A stretch of DNA of 64,000 nucleotides, taken from positions 91,665,844 through 91,729,843 of the forward strand of contig CM060694.1 of the NCBI GenBank assembly GCA_030686995.1. Direction: 5' to 3'. The stretch comes from Artemisia argyi. Taxonomy: Eukaryota > Streptophyta > Magnoliopsida > Asterales > Asteraceae. The notes beneath the pieces are model-generated. The model worked only from the letters and a program-made list of their open reading frames with translations, had not been told where the DNA came from and did no database searches. Below are positions 12,330 through 24,217 of the stretch, piece after piece. Each line of letters opens with the position of its first letter. Positions within the stretch are counted from its first letter, which is position 1. The position numbers were made by a program, and so were the translations under genes.

Positions 12330-15222
12330 TGTCACAACTCGTAATTTCATGTTCTGTTTCAAACGTCGAAATTCCAATTTTTATCTTGGAAAGTTACTAT
12401 TCACTTTTACTATTCACAAAACACTATTCATGTCCGAAATTTTTATTTCATATTCTCGTAAGTTAAACTATTTTAACGGTAATCCGAGAGTTTGGCGCTC
12501 GTCGGATCATTTATGCAAAAATCACGAAGCCGTGTCCGAGATTTACATTCAGGTTTAAACGTCCTTCCGGCATCCCGATATGTCCATAAAACAATATAAA
12601 CGATAGAAATATGATTTTCTCTCATTCTACGACAATTCTAAAAGTTTTGAAATTTTACGTTTTTCAGTTCAGCGTTTTACGCAAATTACGCGTTTTTAAC
12701 CCGCGTTTCCAGTTTTAACAGCGTTTAAGCAACCCGATGGAACTTACCATTCATTTTATATTTTCTTATGGAGTATTTTGATAAGTTTAGTCATTCTTTC
12801 AAGTTTCATATTTTTACGATACCCGAATTTACGTTTCGCGATTTAAAACTTTACGGTTTGCGATTAACGGAACCAAAACCAACTCCGTGAACCAGATATC
12901 ACCAAGCTTCCTACATACTCATCCATGCATGTGCAGCCCCCCTCCCCATGTTACTTGAACTTCACCACTTATTTACCATAATGCCATTGAAATTAGATAT
13001 TTTGTACAAAAACACCTAAAACTACACATTTAACTTATTTTACAAATAAAAACACAAGAAAATTTTGTTTTCTCTTCTTCCTCCCACAAACTCACGACCC
13101 AAATACCATCACCATGATCCATCCATGATTTTCCAAAGTACAAAGCATCAAAGTTGTTCATTTCATCATCCTAATCAAGAATCATAACACAAAAACACAA
13201 GTAATTCAAGGTTTCTCATCATCTCACCACCTATTATTTCAAAGTGAGTTATCAAATTTATTTTCATGTTTTCATCTAATAAACATATGTATCTCATGGT
13301 ATTCATGCTTAATTTCATTCACAAACTAGTTATACCACTTTATTTTTGTATACTTTTTGAACATACAAACCCTAAATTGTGATTTAGGTGTTCCTTTGTT
13401 AAATTAACTTGATTACTAGTGATTAGGAACCCATGGCACCCTAAGAAGGTGTATGGTAAGATTAGACTAGCTTTGTGGCGTTTGCAAGAGATTTGGTGAT
13501 GTTAGAAACTAGTTTAGAACCTTGGAAATGGTTTTGGAACATATAATTATACCTACTGTACCAAAAATGAAAATACAGAAAACTCAGTAACTCAGGGGAA
13601 CTTTTCAACCAAAGATTTAGAAAATACTTTCAAAAACGAATCCGTAGGCGAAAGAACGGATTAAAAAGAGTTTATAACGAAGAAGTTATGATTTTTGCAA
13701 GTTTATTGACGAAAACTATTTTCCGGAAAAATACATGCTGATGGACGTTTTTCGTCGGACAAAAAGAGGCTTTAGACGTAACCCGGAGGAGTCTAGCTTT
13801 CCAAAATATATTACTACATACTAAGACGTAACCGTGGATATAAAGAACAAGTAAAATGGGCTTATAACGACAAAGATATTCACGTTTGAATATCGGCAAA
13901 ACTCATTTCATTTTGACAGCTTTTATTAATATTGACGTCAAAACTACGTAGTAACTCTAGATTTATAAAAATAATGCCAAGTACCCAATTTTATAACTAA
14001 TGAAGTATTAGTTATTACAAGTATATTTTTATCACTACAAGGCGTTATTTCAAGGATTTCAACCCGAGGATTTCAACACTAACATGGAAACTTACGATAT
14101 ATATATAAGTATATATATTGCAACTAGCTTTATTTTTTCTAATAGCCATATTTTTCCTAAGTCTTGGAATGTATATTTTTGACAACAACAAGTATTTTTC
14201 AAGTTAAGAGTGGTATAGGGAACATGTGCATGGACATTTTCAACATCATTTCATGATCTAAAGTAGATCGTTCATCATTCACATTAGGTTGCGGTTTGAG
14301 ATCGAACCTCATTTCTGTGTATACACTTTTGTCATCGTAGCTGTTGCATCAGGTGAGTCATAGCCCCTACTCTTTTAATTGTTCTATCAACTCTTTGGGG
14401 GAGATACATGCTACTACTTGCTTACTTGTACAAATTCACATAACATTTATACTTGATAACATTATACTTGATTACATTATACATACGTGATTGTGCTATA
14501 CTTAACTGTGTTATACTAAACTGTGATTGTGTATTCTTGAGCAACTGATACTTTGGGAAATGGCACCCAGTAATCATACATACATACATACTTCCAATGG
14601 CCCCAGATTAAGTTGCTGGACACAACCATTGAGACTTCCAATGGCCCCAGATTAAGTTGCTGGACACAACCATTGAGACATACATACAAACGTGAGGTCT
14701 TCGGAGATGAAGTGTAGACTCACTACTAATTGCTTAACTGTTGTTATGAACTTATACATGCTTTACTCATACTATATATTGTAGCAGTGGGTTGTAAACA
14801 CACAGGTTACAAGGCTCTTATGGCGGGACTTGTAACTGAGTGGATTTACGATGCCTTTGCTGGGAAACCTACATACATATGCATTACATTCTTTTTCAAC
14901 AAACTCTATGAACTCACCAACCTCGTGTTGACACTTTAGCATGTATTTTCAGGTATTAAGCAATGGTACGCTACTGGAGGTTTTGGCAGGGCATGGCATG
15001 GTCATAGAAGACTCTGATTATTCATTTGGGGACCGTTTTAAACTATTTTAAGGGCTTACTTCCGCACTACTTTTAACAATGTAAATTCAATATTTTTGAT
15101 TAAACAATATTATTCTAAATGATTAAAGTGAAAACCATTTTTGTACTTGTGTTGTGATACCGATTGAGTTACACCCCAGCTACATGTATGCTTCCGCTGG
15201 ACCCGATTTTGGGGGTGTGACA
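12330..15222 (+). mobile_element. Long terminal repeat, copy 2 (2.9 kb)
   Basis: This matches 8491-11391 base for base apart from about five substitutions and the 8-bp deletion, so the pair is very young. It ends TGTGACA at 15222, and the next bases (GCATTCGTCTTGGTACCGG) fall inside a 55-bp minisatellite unit. The same unit, uninterrupted, occurs at about 18630-18660, so the element inserted into the minisatellite. The left end of the insertion is not preserved in this window, so no target duplication can be paired. Confidence 0.9.
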
Positions 15223-15750
15223 GCATTCGTCTTGGTACCGGGCTTGCAATGCCTCTTACTTACTTGGTGTGGATATGGCATCTGTCTTGGTACCGGGCTT
15301 GCAATGCCTCTTACGTACTTGGTGCGGATATGGCATCCGCCTTGGTACCGGGCTTGCAATGCCTCTTACGTACTTGGTGCGAATATGGCATCCGTCTTGG
15401 TACCGGGCTTGCAATGCCTCTTACGTACTTGGTGTGGATATGGCATCCGTCTTGGTACCGGGCTTCTAATGCCTCTTACGTACTTGGTGCGGATATGGCA
15501 TCCGTCTTAGTACCGGGCTTGCAATGCCTCTTACGTACTTGCTGCCGCTTGCAATGCCTCTTACATACTTGGTGCGGATATGGGATCCGTCTTAGTACCG
15601 TGCTTGCAATGCCTTTTATGTACTTGGGGCAGATATGGAATCCGTCTTAGTACCGGGCTTGCAATGCCTCTTACGTACTTGGTCCGCATATGGCATCTGT
15701 CTTAGTACGGGGCTGGAATGCCTCTTACGTACTTTCTGTATCCGCAGGTA
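15223..15750. repeat. 55-bp minisatellite array, block 1
   Basis: About nine units contain TTGCAATGCCTCTTACGTAC and GGATATGGCATCCGTCTTGG. Unit starts at 15244, 15299, 15354 and 15409 show an exact 55-bp period, with later units shortened. Since 55 is not a multiple of three, the same peptide text appears in all three plus frames; those overlapping ORFs are artefacts of the array. Confidence 0.9.
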
Positions 15751-16262
15751 CTTACGTGACATGCACGAAGATAATTATCATGGTATCGTGATACCCATTT
15801 AGCCCCCCAAGTTTAGTGATGCTATACTTTATTAGTAGCAGTAAACTTACATGCTCAAGTATCCAAAAATCATGAATAATTTTAGCACTTACTCCAATAG
15901 GCCGTTGCCCACGTAGCACGGAGCTTACTGGAAGGGTGGCTACACCATATGTAATATGATCTAACCGTGGAATTAAGGATACAAAAGGTTCAGAAATGCA
16001 CCATATGTGATTACACGGAGGATTTGTAGCTCCACGTCTCCATGCTTGGACAAGCAATGGAAGTCTTGAAGACAAAAGAGCGGATATCTGTTGTGCTGGT
16101 AATAGGAACATGCCGTGTGGTTAAGGGTTTCTAGGTTCACGATGTTCGCCATTGTGAAATAAACTTTCCACTCTGAGATAAAAATACTTTTGAAAGCATC
16201 CAAGTTCGATGACCGGTATTTATCTCTGAAGGCTCGAGGCCGTAATGGTGATGCGGTTGGTG
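15751..16262. repeat. Unique part of duplicated block, copy 1
   Basis: This non-minisatellite sequence is repeated at about 19117-19628. ORFs on the minus strand (15752-16111 and 19118-19423) are conserved only as far as the DNA is, and look like nothing I know. I see no RNA gene or promoter signal. Confidence 0.6.
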
Positions 16263-17102
16263 ACCGCGGATACCAAAAAATAAAATATTTCCGGACGCGT
16301 AGAGCATCATGAAAGGATGGAGCTTCTAACTTGGCTATTTTGACAGCAATATCCTCATAAGCTGGAGCTTATGGCCGAGGATACCCAAAAATAGAATATT
16401 TCCGGATGCGCGGAGCGTCATGAAAGGGCGGAGCTTTTAGCTTGGCTATTTTGACAGCGATATTCTCATAAGCCGGAGCTTGCGACCGAGAATACCAAAT
16501 AATAAAATATATCCGGACGCGCGGAGCATCATGAAAGGATGAAGCTTCTAGCTTGGCTATTTTGACAGCCATATCCTCGTGAGTCGGAGCTTGCGACCGA
16601 GAACCAAAAAATAAAATATGTCCAGACGCACGAAGCGTAATGAGAGGACGAAGCTTGTAGTTTGGCTATTTTGACAGCCGTATCCTCGTGAGCCGGAGAT
16701 TGCGACAGAGAATGCCAAAAAATAAAATATGTCCGGACGCGCGGAGCGTCATGAGAGGACGAAGCTTCTAGCTTGGCTATTTTTACAACCATATCCTCGT
16801 GAGCCGAAGCTTGTGATCGAGAATACCAAAAAATAAAATATGTCCAGACGCACGGAGCGTCATGAGAGGACGAAGCTTCTAGCTTGGCTATTTTGACAGC
16901 CATATCCTCATGAGCCGGAGCTTGCGACGGAGAATACCAAAAAATAAAATATGTTCGGACGCGCGGAGCGTCATGAGAGGATGAAGCTTCTAGGTTAGCT
17001 ATTTTGACAGCCATATCCTCGTGAGCCAGAGCTTCCAACAGAGAATACCAAAAAATAAAATATGTCCGGACGCACAAAGCGTCATGAAAGGACGAAGCTT
17101 CT
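16263..17102. repeat. 111-bp minisatellite array, block 1
   Basis: Units carry CGGACGCGCGGAGCGTCATG, AAGCTTCTAGCTTGGCTATT and ACCAAAAAATAAAATATGTC. Successive CATATCCTC landmarks lie 109-111 bases apart (16571, 16680, 16791, 16902, 17013). A 111-bp period is 37 codons, so the minus strand stays open for long stretches (16529-17077) and encodes a 37-residue repeat containing MAVKIAKLEASSSHDAPRVR. I treat this as a property of the array, not as a gene. Confidence 0.85.
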
Positions 17103-18219
17103 ATTGATGAGCTTTCTCAGCCGTGTTTGATAGGAACTGGTGATCATGATGTAGGGGAGTTGCATCGGGTGCGATCCCACGCACTTTGATCCTTCAGTGT
17201 TTTACCCTTCCCCACAGTATGCCACACGGCGGATGTGGACGTAGAAGTAGTGTTGCCGAATTGATTGCTCATGGCGAGTATTTTTGAGAACGCAGTTGTG
17301 TACTAGTCCCACGGATGGCGACAACTTGTTAGTGCAAAAAATGTGGTTGGGTTAAGACTGGGCTTAGTCCGTGTTGGATCGATCTTGGCGGATCGTCCGT
17401 TGTATAGCTTATGCACTAATCCAAGTAGAGGTATGAGTTCCTGAACAAATATAAGCACACCGTTAGCCTTATCGTGGGGACGCACCCCACGATTAAGCTT
17501 CGGCATGAGAATAAGTACTCATGTTGTGAGAAATATTCGTGTGTTGGGATGAGTGAGAAAGTCATACCTCGAAAGTGTGAGGAGAGGTTTCCTTTTATAG
17601 GCAGTGAAAATATTAGGGTTTCCTAATATTTCGCATATTGTTGTAGTGGCCGAGGTGGGACCCTTGTCGGGCAAGGATCCGCAACTTAATAAATTGTCGC
17701 AGACGTGGATGGTTTTCCGGACTGGGGGACAATCTGCGAGCTTACTACGGAAGTGCCACTCGTATACATCCTTTGTTTGTCCGGATCGTGCCATGCTCGT
17801 GGCATGGGCTTTAGCCATGTCTGGCTTTATTAGCTTGTTAGACCAGAGCCCAGTTTGCTCGTTGGGCCGGAGCCCGTTTTGCTTGTAGGGCCGGAGCCCG
17901 GTTTGTTTGTATGGCCGAAGCCCAGTTATGCCTGGTGGGCCGGAGCCCGATCGTATAGTATATCCAGTAGGCCTGCTATCCGTACTATACATCATCAAGT
18001 CCCCCTAGTATAGTGCGTTCATTGCTCGCGTGCTATTGTAGATTGCGGTGAATGTTTCTAGACTATGTAACAGATTGCTCCGCTTTGGGCGCTTGGACGC
18101 TTGGTTTCCCGTGGCTGGACGGTAAAGACCCCGTAAGAAGAATATATTTTCTGTAGTTGGGGTAACACTAGTGTTGACAGGATACCTTCGTCATATCTCA
18201 TATGAGAGGATGAAGAGGA
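17103..18219. repeat. Non-satellite tail of duplicated block, copy 1, plus spacer
   Basis: Positions 17103-17996 recur almost unchanged at 21124-22016. The segment includes a run of degenerate CCGGAGCCC repeats (17840-17950). The spacer 17997-18219 is present only here. Text such as GGATGGCGACAACTTGTTAG next to TGGTTGGGTTAAGACTGG looks like noncoding DNA of a large retroelement, but I cannot name one. No gene is supported; ORF 17519-17998 (minus) runs through the CCGGAGCCC repeats. Confidence 0.5.
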
Positions 18220-19116
18220 GGGTTTATATCGGCGAGGGTGGACCCCGTATAATAAAGGCCGATGGAGGACATACTTCCGAGGTCGAGTAATGTGGATATA
18301 TCATCCGACTTACGGCTGACAGAAGACGTACTTCCGTGGTAGGGTAATGCATATATAGCATCCGACTTATGACTGAAGGAAGACATACTTCCGTGGCCAG
18401 GTGATGCAGATATAGCATCCGATTTAGTATCGGCAGAAGACGTACTTCCGTGGCCGGGTAATGCAGATATAGCATCAGACTTACGGTTGATGGAAGACAT
18501 ACTTTCATAGCCAGGTGATGCGGATATGGCGTCCCACTTAGTACCGGCAGAAGACGTACTTCTGTGGTCGGGTAATGCGGATATAGCATCCGACTTACGG
18601 CTGATGGAAGACATACTTCAATAGCTAGGTGATGCGGATATGGCATTCGTCTTAGTACCGGGTTTGCAATGCCTCTTACGTACTTGGTGCGGATGTGGCA
18701 TCCGTCTTGATACCGGGCTTGCAATGCCTCTTACGTACTTGGTGCGGATATGGCATCCGTATTGGTACCGAGCTTGCAATGCCTCTTACGTACTTGGTGT
18801 GGATATGGCATCCGTCTTGGTACCGGGCTTGCAATGCCTCTTACGTACTTGGTGCGGATATGGCATCCGTCTTAGTACCGGGCTTGCAATGCCTCTTACG
18901 TACTTGGTGTCGCTTGCAATGCCTCTTACGTACTTGGTGCGGATATGGCATCCGTCTTAGTACCAGGCTTCCAATGCCTCTTATGTACTTGGGGCGGATA
19001 TGGCATCAGTCTTAGTACCGGGCTTGCAATGCCTCTTACATACTTGGTGCGGATATCACATCCGTCTTAGTATCGGTCTAGCAATACCTCTTACGTACTT
19101 TCTGTATCCGGAGGTA
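18220..19116. repeat. Minisatellite: 57-bp variant then 55-bp array, block 2
   Basis: 18220-18640 contains diverged units (GAAGACGTACTTCCGTGG, GGTAATGCGGATATAGCATC) that share the GTACTT and GCGGATATGGCATCCG core with the 55-bp unit. These pass directly into the 55-bp array at about 18640-19115. The two are subfamilies of one minisatellite. ORFs on both strands (18198-18724 minus, 18640-19015 plus) come from the repeat structure. Confidence 0.8.
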
Positions 19117-20675
19117 TTTACGTGACATGCATGAAGATAATTATAATGGTATCGTGATACCCATGTAGCCCCCTAAGTTTAGTGATGCTATACTTTATTA
19201 GTAGCAGTAAACTTACATGCTCAAGTATCCAAAAATCATGAATAATTTTAGCACTTACTCCAACAGGCCGTGGCCCACGTAGCACGAAGCTTACTGGAAG
19301 GGTGGCTACACCATATGAGATATGATCTAACCGTAGAATTAAGGATACAAAAGGTCCGGAAATGCACCATATGTGATTGCACGGAGGAGTTGTAGCTCCA
19401 CGTCTCCATGCTTGGGCAAGCAATGGAAGTTGTTAAGACAAAAGAGCGGATATCCGATGTGCTGGTAATAGGGACATGCCGTGTGGTTAAAGGTTTCTCG
19501 GCTCACGATGTTCGCCATTATGAAAGAAACTTTCCACTCTGAGATAAAAAGACTTATGGAAGCATCCAAGTTTATTGACCGGTATTTATCTCTGAAGGCC
19601 AGAGGCCGTAATGGTGATGCGGTTGGTGACCGCGGATGCCAAAAAAAAAATATTTCCGGACGCGCAGAGCGTCATCAAAGGATGGAGCTTCTAACTTGGC
19701 TATTTTGACGGTAATATCCTCATAAGCCGGAGCTTATGACCGAGGATACCCAAAAATAGAATATTTCCGGACGCGCGGAGCGTCATGAAAGGGCGGAGCT
19801 TCTAGCTTGGCTATTTTGAATGCAATATCTTCGTAAGCAGGAGCTTGCGACTGAGAATACCAAATAATAAAATATATCCGGACGCGCGGAGTGTCATGAA
19901 AGGACGAAGCTTCTAGCTTGGCTATTTCGACAGCCATATCCTCGTGAGCCGCAGCTTGCGACCAAGAATACCAAGAAATAAAATAAGTCCAGATGCGCGG
20001 GAAGCTTCTAGCTTGGCAATTTTGACAGCCATAACCTCGTGATCCGAAGCTTGTGACCGAGAATACCAAAAAATAAAATATGTTCGAACGCACGGAGCGT
20101 CGTGAGAGGACGAAGCTTCTAGCTTGGCTATTTTGCAGCCATATCCTCGTGAGCCGGAGCTTGCAACCGAGAATACCAAAAAATAAAATATGTCCGGATG
20201 CACGGAGCGTCATGAGAGGAAGAAGCTTGTAGCTTAGCTTTTTGACAACCATATCCTCGTGAGCCGGATATTGCGACGGAGAATACCAAAAAATAAAATA
20301 TGTCTGGACGCGCGGAGCTTCATGAGAGGACGATGCTTCTAGCTTGGCTATTTTGACAACCATATCCTCGTGAGCCGGAGCTTGCGACCGAGAATACGAA
20401 AAAATAAAATATGTCCGGACGCACGGAGTGTCATGAGAGGACGAAGCTTCTAGCTTGGCTATTTTGACAGCCATATCCTCATGAGCCGGAGCTTGCGACG
20501 GAGAATACCAAAAAATAAAATATGTCCGGACGCGCGGAGCGTCATCAGAGGACGAAGCTTCTAGCTTGGTTATTTTGACAGCCATATCCTCGTGAGCCGG
20601 AGCTTGCGACCGAGAATACCAAAAAATAAAATATGTCCGGACGCATGGAGCGTCATGAAAGGATGAAGCTTCTAT
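19117..20675. repeat. Duplicated block, copy 2: unique part and 111-bp array
   Basis: 19117-19628 matches 15751-16262. About nine 111-bp units follow to 20675, again open on the minus strand for 283 codons (19734-20585) because the period is a multiple of three. Some units are shortened (for example 19990-20005), which breaks that frame in places, as expected for noncoding repeats. Confidence 0.8.
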
Positions 20676-21113
20676 GGATGTTTATTTTCGAAGATGGTGT
20701 GATATGGAGGGTTCGGTATCTTTGGATGTAGTGTTTGGCTTCGTGGATTCTTCGTTGGAGTTCCAAATGAGAGCTTTACTCTTTTTTCCCTTCTCAAGGG
20801 TTTTTCCTTCGGGTTTTCCCTTGGGAAGGTTTTTAAGGAGGCAGTCTTATTTGGTACATCAATCTCCATCGAAGCGGCTTATGGATAGTTGTGGTGATTC
20901 ATGTTTCCTGCGTTGGTTATTTCCAATTGGTGATTTAGTTAATGTATGTTTCTAATTTGTCTCGCTCTGTGGCATGTCACAAGCGTTTAGTGGTTAGAGG
21001 TTGTTCAAGCGTCGCTTGAGGTTAATGTGGTATTTCAGCCACATTCCATTGTACTTAAACTTTTTCTGTGATTAATATATTTTACCAGGGTGAATCCCTT
21101 TTACCCAAAAAAA
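20676..21113 (+). mobile_element. Retroposon (5'-truncated LINE-like) with A tail and TSD
   Basis: This segment is absent from the otherwise matching block 1, where the array runs straight into the following sequence at about 17100. It ends in an A run after TTTTACCC and is flanked by AAGCTTCTAT (20666-20675) and AAGCTTCCAT (21114-21123), a 10-bp target duplication with one mismatch. The interior GGGTTTTCCCTTGGGAAGG text and the TTTACC-A(n) end resemble 3' ends of plant LINEs, but no RT motif is left, so a SINE or processed sequence is possible. Confidence 0.65.
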
Positions 21114-21123
21114 AAGCTTCCAT

Positions 21124-22016
21124 TGATGAGCTTTCTCAGCCGTGTTTGGTAGGAACTGGTGATCATGCTGTAGGGGAGTTGCATCGGGTGCGAGCCCAAT
21201 TTGATCCTTTAGTGTTTTACCCTTCCCCATCGCATGCCACACAGCGGATGTGGACGTGGAAGTAGTGTTGCCGAATTGATTGCTCATGGCGAGTATTTTT
21301 GAGAACGCAGTTGTGTACTGGTCCTAAGGATGGAGCCAACTTGTTAGTGCAAAAAATGTGGTTGGGTTAAGACTGGGCTTAGTCCGTGTTGGATCGATCT
21401 TGGCGGATCGTCCATTGTATAGCTTATGCACTAATCCAAGTAGAGGAATGAGTTCCTGCACAAATAAAAGTACACCGTTAGCCTTATCGTGGGGACGCAC
21501 CCCACGATTAAGCTTCGGCGTGAAAATAAGTACTCATGTTGTGAGAAATATTCGTGTGTTGGGATGAGTGAGAAAGTCATACCCCGAAAGTGTGAGGCGA
21601 GGTTTCCTTTTATAGGCAGTGAAAATATTAGGGTTTCCTAATATTTCGCATATTGCTGTAGTGACCGAGGTGGCACCCTTGTCGGGTAAGGATCCGCAGC
21701 TTAATAAATTGTCACGGACGTGGATGGTTTTTCGGACTGGGGGCTAATCCGCGAGCTTACTTCGGAAGTGCCACTCGTATACATCCTTTGTTTGTCCGGA
21801 TCGTGCCATGCTCGTGGCATGGGCTTTAGCCATGTCTGGCTTTATTGGCTTGTTAGACCAGAGCCCAGTTTGCTCGTTCGGCCGGAGCCCGTTTTGCTTG
21901 TACGGCCAGAGCCCGGTTTGTTTTTAGGGCCGGAGCCTAGTTATGCCTGTTGGGCCAGAGCCCGATCGTATAGTACAGCCAGTAGGCCTGCTATCCGTAC
22001 TATACGTCATCAAATA
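21124..22016. repeat. Duplicated block, copy 2: tail
   Basis: This matches 17103-17996 with few changes, down to CTGCTATCCGTACTATAC just before the breakpoint. After 22016 the two copies are unrelated, which fixes the right edge of the tandem duplication. I see no gene in it. Confidence 0.8.
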
Positions 22017-22049
22017 CCAAATTAAAATATAATACGAAAAAGCAACAAA

Positions 22050-22445
22050 TTACGATAAAATTTTTAAAACACAAATGATGATATGATTCAAAAACATACA
22101 CCATCCGACGGTTCTCATCAAGCTTTTATATTGATTTGTAATAGTTGATGAGATTTGTCTTCTAATTCCAGACTTGCAGCACTTGTTCCCTAACGTTCTC
22201 AAAGAGTTTGAGATACACATATATGATTCCTCGGTTATTAGCCGAGCTTGTTGGCCGAAGCTGATAACTAGTTGGTCTTGAGGCAGCTCACGCAACCTTT
22301 CAAACTTTTCACCATGATCAATCATCTGGCACGTAATACGTGTTATCTCACCTAACAAATTGTTAATCAGATGGAGTTCTTTTTCTTGTTCGGTGCGTAG
22401 TCTCTTAAGGATAGCCTTTTGCACCTCGGTTGGTTTGTTAGCCAT
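22050..22445 (-). CDS. Hypothetical protein, 131 aa
   Basis: The ATG at 22445 (minus) starts MANKPTEVQKAILKRLRTEQ, a Lys/Glu/Arg-rich helical N-terminus, followed by EITRITCQMIDHGEKFERLR. A longer ORF start at 22583 is possible, but the MANK start lies just downstream of CT-rich leader-like DNA and gives the better protein. I do not recognise the family. Minus-strand DNA at about 22640-22960 resembles a second, broken unit with a similar leader (GAGAGTTTGAT) and a short ORF beginning MALVDKLIAEDKAR. The pair may belong to a decayed DNA transposon next to the MITE at 23234. Function is unknown and the ORF may not be expressed. Confidence 0.35.
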   Translation of the reverse strand: MANKPTEVQKAILKRLRTEQEKELHLINNLLGEITRITCQMIDHGEKFERLRELPQDQLVISFGQQARLITEESYMCISNSLRTLGNKCCKSGIRRQISSTITNQYKSLMRTVGWCMFLNHIIICVLKILS

Positions 22446-23233
22446 AGTGTTTGTGTGAAAATGAGTGATACTTGAGAGAGTTTGATAAGAAGTTGTATAA
22501 GAAAATAAATGATAGTAAAGAGGTATTTTTAGGGGAAAATAGCCGTTGGAGCCTATCAAATTCAAAATTTGAATCTGTTGCAAAAATTTAAAAGCATATT
22601 CATTTATTTAAACATAAAAGTTACAATACGATGCGAAATTTAAAATAAAATATGAAAACAAAAATCTAATCGTCTTAAGTGTATTTTTCATGTAGCCAAC
22701 TAAACTTTGGCTTGATTTGTTCTTCTATTTTTTCGTAGATTCTTCGCTTAAAAAAGTCTCTATTTGAGTACGGTTTTCAGGCGGAATATCATTACATTTC
22801 TTGTATGCTTGTCACAGGTCATCTTTAGCTTCGCATGCCTTGTCAAATTGTATGCTAACGAGCTTTATCCTCCGCAATTAGTTTATCAACTAAAGCCATG
22901 ATTTCATCGTTGGTATGTGAAAGTAAACAAGTTATATATATCAGATTTTTTTGTAGAGAGTTTGATAGAGAAAGTGTGTTTAATTTTAGGTGAAAAGTTT
23001 AGGTAAAATAAGTTGTTACTCATAGTGTAGAAATAAGGTGTTATTTAAGAGGGAAAAAATAATAATAAGAAAAATAAAAATAAAAATAAAATATATAAAC
23101 GTTTTGCAACGTTTACCTGTAAAAGTTAGTTGTCGAGTGAACGGCGAGGCACTAAGAGAGGGGGCGGTGTGGTGGAGAGCAACGGCGAGTGGCGTTTGGC
23201 AGACATATAGGAACGGCGAGGCAAAGCTACTTA
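22446..23233. other. Leader-like repeats and unknown DNA
   Basis: The region holds a possible second, broken minus-strand ORF (start at about 22900) and AT-rich DNA. Its right part has AACGGCGAG repeated near 23140, 23180 and 23212. No functional element can be named. Confidence 0.3.
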
Positions 23234-23922
23234 GAGCACTGGGTACCATTGGTGCCATGGCTTGGTGCCGTGGGAACTTTTTGCTGCCACATCAGCAAAA
23301 AGCTCCATGACACCAGAAATCCCACGGCACCACATTTTAGGGGTAACCGTTGGCACCAGAATTTCTGGTGCTGTCGGCCAATTTTTTTTTATTTTTTTAT
23401 TTTTTTTATATTAAATAAAACATACACAATATAAACTAAAATAAACTTTATTAATTAAATAAAAACACACATTTCATAAAAAAATACATAAAAATCATTT
23501 TGTACCATGATTTTAATAAAACTAGCTCATAAATAATTTTTTTTAAACTAGCCAATATAGAAATTTGTTTTAACTAGCCCATGTATAAAACTAGCCCATG
23601 TATAGCCCATATATATACATATTTTTATTTCTTCTTCCTCCCAACTTTCTTCTTCCTCCACCTGCAAAACAACAATCACACGCTAAAAAAAATAATAATA
23701 AAAAGAAAAGAAAAAGAAAACACACCAAAAACACAAACAAATCACAAACACAAAAAATAACCAAACCAACTAGTTTCCAATGTTAGCATTCAAGGAAAAA
23801 AGCAAAAAAAAATGCAATGGCGCTAAGCCGTTGGGACGGCGCCACCTCCGGTACGGTGCGCCGTCGTGCTTTTTGGGCTGGTGGTGATGATGCCAACGAT
23901 GACACCACCATACCCCATGCTC
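23234..23922. mobile_element. Tourist/PIF-Harbinger-like MITE, TSD TTA
   Basis: The left end reads TTA then GAGCACTGGGTACCATTGGT; the right end, reverse-complemented, reads GAGCATGGGGTATGGTGGTG and is followed by TTA. These are imperfect inverted termini with the 3-bp TTA duplication typical of PIF/Harbinger elements. The 689-bp interior has no ORF of note and contains internal palindromic text around CACCAGAAATTCTGGTG-like sequence. It lies about 295 bases upstream of the P450 start codon, in the expected promoter region of that gene. Confidence 0.75.
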
Positions 23923-24162
23923 TTACTACACTTTTTGCTCTTAGATGTCACAAAAAGTGAAAATGACATATGACCACTTTATTATTTTATAGGAGTATTT
24001 AGAGGCTAAAGAGATTGTAAAAACTCAAAAAGCCTTCGTTGTCCCCACACATACATCACCACTCCACTCCCTAAATCACTTTCAATGGACATAATGACAA
24101 GACAAACTGTAACAAAGATGCCTTTAAACAACCAAAACCATCCCTTGTTTGATTCCTTTCTG

Positions 24163-24176
24163 TCTTGCCATAAATA
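24163..24176 (+). promoter_or_regulatory. Possible TATA-like element of the P450 gene
   Basis: CCATAAATACGC lies about 45 bases before the start codon at 24218. It is the best TATA-like string near the gene, but a position so close to the ATG would leave a very short leader. Upstream TATTATTTTATAGG (about 23980) is an alternative. Confidence 0.2.
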
Positions 24177-24217
24177 CGCTATTCTTGTTGTTCACCACCT
24201 TAATCATATCTCTCCAA

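Noticed and set aside
15154..15650. Overlapping plus-strand ORFs with repeated VLVPGLQCLLRTWCGYGI text
   Set aside because: They arise from the 55-bp minisatellite read in three frames; no start context, conservation or known domain.
19734..20585. Long 283-codon minus-strand ORF
   Set aside because: The 111-bp repeat period is a multiple of three, which keeps a frame open by itself; shortened units break it elsewhere.
24149..24217. Upstream in-frame ATG of the P450
   Set aside because: It would add 23 hydrophobic residues before a start that already matches the CYP711A N-terminus.
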